Made by a program: the position numbers and the translations under genes. Below the pieces are notes generated by a model. That model searched no databases and was not told where the DNA came from. It saw only the letters and a program-made list of their open reading frames with translations. This document shows positions 62,184-64,000 of a stretch of 64,000 nucleotides of DNA, in pieces (position 1 is the first letter of the stretch; every line of letters starts with the position of its first letter). This DNA comes from Sunxiuqinia rutila (GTDB lineage Bacteria > Bacteroidota > Bacteroidia > Bacteroidales > Prolixibacteraceae), in contig NZ_JBNGOT010000003.1 of assembly GCF_050589705.1 (NCBI RefSeq), positions 372,001 to 436,000 on the forward strand, given 5' to 3'.

Positions 62184-63101
62184 TCAGATAAAAAAGACGG
62201 CCACTCCCAATACGGTGATGATGGCTCCTATAATTTCTTTCCAGTTGACCCTTTCCTTAAAAATAAGAATGGCAGGCGGAATTATCAGTACCGGAACAAT
62301 GGCCATAATGGTAGCGGCAATACCTGCCTTGGTGTGCTGAACGGCAAGCAGCGAAAAGGCCACGCCCAGAAAAGGTCCGAAAAAAGCGCCCAGACTGATT
62401 CGTTTCATGGCCGATGTATTTTTTACCGCAGCCCACACCCGCTGATAACGTTTCATGAAAAGCAACAGCAGGCCAAAGCCAACAATCCCAGTCATTACCC
62501 GAATTTGTGAAGCAGCAAAAGCGTCATAATCTCCCATTCCCTTTTTGCTTAGCACCAATCCTGTAGCCTGTCCGAGCGCACCACCCAAGGCAAGCAAAAT
62601 ACCCGACACGCTGTAGGCCGAAGTTAAGCGCTTTCGCATTTTCACCCCGCCATTCAAGGCACTGTTCTCCCGTTTCAAAATAACCATACTGATTCCCCAC
62701 AGGGTAATGCCCATCCCCACCCAGTTCATTGGCGACAAAACTTCACCCAGCATGAAGTACGAAATAAAGGCGGTGAAAGGTGGTGTCATGGCCATGATGA
62801 GCATGGAGATGCGGGCCCCCACAACAACAAACGCCTGAAACAAGAGCAAGTCACCAATAACAAAACCGATTAGGCCCGATAATGCCAGCCAGCCCCACTG
62901 ATACGAGCTTGCATCGAAAGGGAACCACATACCTCGCGAAATCTGCGTATAAATGGCGTAGATAAAGAAAGCAATGATTAAACGAATCAAGTTAACTGCC
63001 AGCGAACCAACTTTCTTCCCGGCCGACTCAAAGGCCATGCTGGTTACGGTCCAAAACACAGCCGTTAACAATGCGGCAATTTCACCCCAATAAGCTGCCA
63101 T
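62184..63101 (-). CDS. EamA/DMT-family transporter
   Basis: 305 aa inner-membrane protein with ten hydrophobic helices in two EamA repeats (about 5-135 and 155-305). The end of the first repeat reads MLGEVLSPMNWVGMGITLWGISMVIL and of the second FKERVNWKEIIGAIITVLGVAVFF, the usual DMT pattern. Members export amino acids, nucleosides or other metabolites. The substrate is unknown. It is convergent with the ABC exporter genes and divergent from the GATase-like gene. Confidence 0.9.
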   Translation of the reverse strand: MAAYWGEIAALLTAVFWTVTSMAFESAGKKVGSLAVNLIRLIIAFFIYAIYTQISRGMWFPFDASSYQWGWLALSGLIGFVIGDLLLFQAFVVVGARISMLIMAMTPPFTAFISYFMLGEVLSPMNWVGMGITLWGISMVILKRENSALNGGVKMRKRLTSAYSVSGILLALGGALGQATGLVLSKKGMGDYDAFAASQIRVMTGIVGFGLLLLFMKRYQRVWAAVKNTSAMKRISLGAFFGPFLGVAFSLLAVQHTKAGIAATIMAIVPVLIIPPAILIFKERVNWKEIIGAIITVLGVAVFFI

Positions 63102-63303
63102 TAGCTAAAGTCCTCCCTATTGGAATGATAAAAACTGATTTTCAGATACAGACGGTAAAAACTGGTCGTTACTTTCATTTGAGGAATAATTTCAATGGCC
63201 CTAAAAATAATTAAATAATTCAGCCCCATCCTCCTGTCCTTCAATTTTACAGGCATTTTTTCTGATTCGATAAGATTCCTTTATCTTCGAAAATAAAAAA
63301 AAG

Positions 63304-63876
63304 ATGCGACTGTTAATTATCAATAGTGCAGAGCCAGACGTAAGCGAATTTGCCGAAAACATTGCCCGGATTCTGCAAAGCTTGCGGGTGAACTATGATC
63401 TGATCAATTACTCATCCTGTTCTGAGGTTAACTGGTCAGTCTACCAGGGCGTACTGATTTCCGGCTCTCCTCAGGGCGATGATATTGTCGAACATCATCA
63501 GCCTTATTTTCAGTGGATCAAATCCTTTTCAAACCCCATTCTGGGAATTTGTGCCGGACACCATATCACCGGAGTCATGTACGGGGCTGAATACCTACGA
63601 AGCCGTGAACCTGAGTCCGGCGATTGTACCGTAGAAATTGTTCAGGAGGATCCGATATTCGCTGGTTTTTCCAAACATTTCACCGTTCGGCAAATGCACA
63701 ATGACTCCGTCAGTTTACCTCAAAATTTTATCCATTTAGCCCAGTCGGCGGTCTGTTACAACCAGGCCATGAAACATTCAGAAAAGCCTTTGTATACGTT
63801 CCAGTTTCACCCCGAATACCTGAATCCGAAGCTGATTGAGAATTTTGTCGCCATTTGTACCCAAAATAGAAAGTGA
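63304..63876 (+). CDS. Class I glutamine amidotransferase-like protein
   Basis: 190 aa with the triad of class I GATases: Cys83 in GICAGHHITG, His169 and Glu171 in FQFHPEYL. It resembles the glutaminase part of GMP synthase but stands alone, as archaeal-type GuaA subunits or gamma-Glu-Xaa peptidase-like proteins do. No synthetase partner is adjacent in the window, so it may instead hydrolyse gamma-glutamyl compounds. It lies about 1.1 kb from the thiol-synthesis and export cluster. Function open. Confidence 0.82.
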   Translation: MRLLIINSAEPDVSEFAENIARILQSLRVNYDLINYSSCSEVNWSVYQGVLISGSPQGDDIVEHHQPYFQWIKSFSNPILGICAGHHITGVMYGAEYLRSREPESGDCTVEIVQEDPIFAGFSKHFTVRQMHNDSVSLPQNFIHLAQSAVCYNQAMKHSEKPLYTFQFHPEYLNPKLIENFVAICTQNRK

Positions 63877-64000
63877 TTGAACCGGAACAATAACTTGCCA
63901 TTACTTTTTGATGCTTTTTTGCCCGCGAAGCATCAATTAAGAAAAACATTGCGTTAATTCGCATGATCAAATCTGAAGACCATTCTTCATTTTTGTTACT

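Overview
The window looks like chromosomal DNA of an anaerobic or facultatively anaerobic, polysaccharide-degrading member of the Bacteroidota. The evidence is three SusC/SusD transporter sets with ECF sigma/FecR regulation, a GldF-GldG protein, promoter elements of the Bacteroides TAnnTTTG type and [FeFe]-hydrogenase maturases. A marine lineage near Marinilabiliales/Prolixibacteraceae would fit, but this placement is inferred from gene content only. No tRNA, rRNA, insertion sequence, prophage or CRISPR array was seen.

Bases 1-35,224 are glycan-utilisation DNA, every gene on the minus strand. Three modules repeat the same order: ECF sigma factor, FecR-type anti-sigma factor, SusC with an STN signalling domain, SusD. 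Module 1 (1-6201) runs off the left edge inside susD. Module 2 (6344-14411) adds a GH27 enzyme, with an S1 sulfatase gene directly upstream of its sigma gene. Module 3 (20326-35215) is the richest: susC-susD-GH16-double esterase-GH31-GH28-GH3, closed by a strong terminator. Between modules 2 and 3 are a DUF2490 protein and a large NPCBM-containing clan D-like glycosidase. The likely flow is surface binding and import by SusCD, cutting by GH16, trimming by GH3/GH28/GH31/GH27, and removal of esters and sulfate. The substrate is not determined; a sulfated and/or esterified mixed glycan is most plausible.

Each of the three fecR-susC spacers carries the same plus-strand arrangement: a TAnATTTG box overlapping the susC start codon, then a Rho-independent terminator 50-60 bp further on. 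This is what a short cis-antisense RNA over the susC leader would look like, as known for DonS-type RNAs in Bacteroides. It is the most interesting regulatory signal in the window.

Bases 35.4-39.0 kb hold a TM1266-like regulator, hydG and hydF, with a small exported Lys/Cys-rich protein between the two maturases; no hydE and no hydrogenase structural gene are present here. Bases 39.3-45.5 kb carry two secreted hydrolases, a FAD oxidase, an AGCS amino-acid:sodium symporter and a GH20 hexosaminidase. Between the GH20 gene and a convergent minus-strand group lies a nine-unit, 21-bp degenerate tandem repeat.

The minus-strand group at 45.9-53.6 kb is housekeeping: a FAH-family enzyme, a DnaQ-like exonuclease, dnaN, a fused gldF-gldG, lpxB, a small membrane protein and surE. 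From 53.7 kb on the plus strand come a VOC protein, a ROK regulator with a palindrome in its leader, and a four-gene cluster: a GshF-type ATP-grasp ligase, plant-type glutamate-cysteine ligase and two ABC half-exporters whose ATP sites are complementary and asymmetric. This suggests thiol (glutathione) synthesis coupled to export. A convergent EamA transporter and a GATase-like protein end the window.
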